From the NCBI GenBank assembly GCA_037576215.1, contig JBANDB010000003.1, positions 6,200,001 through 6,264,000 of the forward strand: a stretch of 64,000 nt of DNA. The letters are read 5' to 3'. Positions 62,950-64,000 of the stretch are shown here, piece after piece. A program made the translations under genes and the position numbers. Source of the stretch: Armillaria gallica (Eukaryota; Basidiomycota; Agaricomycetes; Agaricales; Physalacriaceae). Position 1 is the first letter of the stretch; the number at the start of each line of letters is the position of its first letter. The notes beneath the pieces are model-generated. The model saw nothing but the letters and a program-made list of their open reading frames with translations. It ran no database searches and was not told the origin of the DNA.

Positions 62950-63720
62950 CGCCACAGTCTCTATTTACGCTGCTGCTGGAGGGGTACACACCTTTCCAAC
63001 GTATAGGGTCTCGCCGTGTACGCGGAGGGGGTCGACAGGATCGTTACAACGGTACTACACTCCGTCTAGCGGCCCTAAAGATTCGAACATACGACGACTA
63101 TGTCTTTAACGCAAGCAGGAAGAGAGGACCAGGTGGCCCAGATGATCTTGCCGGATGGAAGTATGGCTCGAGGACGCGCCTAGATATCGAACAATTCCCG
63201 CTGCCCTCTCTGTTCACCTGTGAAAACCTCTACTTTCATCCGTGAAAAATCAGCGCTCCACTATCCATTGTTACGATTGCACTCCCCAGCTTGCAGGACG
63301 TAAAAAAATTTGACCGTTCTCTTCAATCCATTCTCTGATGCTATACGCATTACTGATACCAACTGCTCGTACCTGTTTGAATACAGGCCGTAGTCTTCCG
63401 TTAAAACGAACGTCGTATCAAAGCCCGACCTCTTCCCAAGTAACCACCTGAACTCCACGTCTTCTCTTTCCCTGTCAACTTTAACAGTCGGAGAAGATAC
63501 GATTGACTGTCATGTCACCTTCATACCGTCGACGCCAACCAATGGGTACGCCTCGTTGAATGAAGCGTCGGATGCGGAGAGGGTCTCGATGTAATTACTA
63601 CAACAGACATGGGGAAGGACCTTCCAAACATACCGCGCAACCATCCCCTAAACGAACGCACAGTGTCTGTTTATCAGGTCTCGTGGGATTACTCGAGTAC
63701 AACCAAAAAACTAGAGATGT
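62950..63720. other. Interval with no assigned gene
   Basis: It may contain 5' exons of the gene at 62.4 kb. A minus-strand open frame at 63261-63458 has no recognised motif. Confidence 0.35.
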
Positions 63721-63729
63721 TGACATAAT

Positions 63730-63780
63730 TTTACCTCCAGGAGTCGAACCTGGTGCATTGCACAGACTCGCTAGGCTAGT
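63730..63780 (-). repeat. tRNA-like unit
   Basis: On the minus strand: A-box-like TAGCCTAGCGAG, then B box GGTTCGACTCC within a CCAGG/CCTGG T-arm. No anticodon arm. Confidence 0.65.
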
Positions 63781-63879
63781 GTGGATGACATGACGAGAGA
63801 CGTGCTCTCCACCCCATCGTCTTCTTCTCGGGGCACGCAAACATCGGATGATGGTTCTGCGTCAGCTATCAATGGCGCG

Positions 63880-64000
63880 CGCTACACAGAGCAACGTCCG
63901 AGCACTCAATCCCAAGCGACTGTCGCACAAGAACCAGGCTCGCGTGTCCCATTTCGATACGCTAAATTGCGCTGTACTCAAACTACACCCAGGAGAACGA
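63880..64000 (-). pseudogene. Partial copy of the small membrane-protein gene, cut by window end
   Basis: The plus-strand words 'gactgtcgcacaagaaccag' and 'cgtgtcccatttcg' match the intron and exon borders of 62,700-62,760, and 'caggagaacga' matches the next exon. The window ends inside the copy. Confidence 0.4.

Noticed and set aside
1..63780. Calling the tRNA-like units functional tRNA genes or tRNA pseudogenes of known isotype
   Set aside because: A- and B-box-like motifs are only 16-19 nt apart, no anticodon arm can be drawn, and acceptor pairing is absent in the common classes. Only 62214-62321 folds as a full tRNA.
1..64000. CRISPR array, rRNA or bacterial-type operon
   Set aside because: No regularly spaced identical repeats, no rRNA words, and gene structure is clearly eukaryotic with many small introns.

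Overview
This window looks like nuclear DNA of a mushroom-forming basidiomycete (Agaricomycetes, probably Agaricales). The evidence is dense 45-61 bp GT-AG introns with CTRAY branch points, genes of up to 18 small exons, a WW/four-TM protein family I associate with agarics, an adenylate-forming A-T-R reductase, a remnant resembling the N-terminus of a fungal IRG-like GTPase, and a tRNA-Ser(AGA) gene with an intron. No functional transposase or reverse transcriptase was recognised.

The window has two parts. Roughly 0-30 kb and 49.4-64 kb are a mosaic of long non-coding repeats. About 40 short tRNA-like units are scattered through them. Each has an A-box-like motif and a well-formed T-arm/B-box, and no room for an anticodon arm. 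All lie on the minus strand. These repeats alternate head-to-tail with copies of one large gene encoding a WW-like domain plus about four TM segments. Copy B (20.6-23.6 kb) is fully open. Copy A (3.2-6.2 kb) carries a frame shift in exon 6, and copy C (53.9-56.9 kb) one in exon 1. Two truncated copies lie at 13.7-14.2 and 49.4-49.7 kb. Single-copy inserts in the mosaic include a small secreted cysteine-rich protein (15.4 kb), a decayed IRG-like GTPase N-terminus (16.6 kb) and several fragments of small membrane-protein genes (25.6, 26.3, 32, 62.4, 63.9 kb).

Between about 30 and 49 kb lies an island of mostly single-copy, mostly minus-strand genes that resembles a specialised-metabolism locus. 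It holds an intact 18-exon A-T-R reductase (32.5-36.5 kb), a C-terminally truncated UstYa/DUF3328-like protein (36.9-37.4 kb), and a plus-strand secreted repeat peptide in which exons track the repeats (38.4-39.2 kb). It also holds an MFS sugar-porter-type transporter with one in-frame stop (40.0-42.4 kb), an HNH-domain protein (43.2-44.5 kb) and an intact 13-exon P450 (44.7-47.0 kb). A secreted repeat precursor beside a UstYa-like gene, a P450 and a transporter recalls fungal ribosomal-peptide clusters. The truncated UstYa, the broken transporter and the absence of dibasic Kex2 sites mean this could equally be a decaying or neofunctionalised cluster.

Exon models were built by hand from splice consensus, frame continuity and remembered family patterns. 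No alignment or database search was possible.
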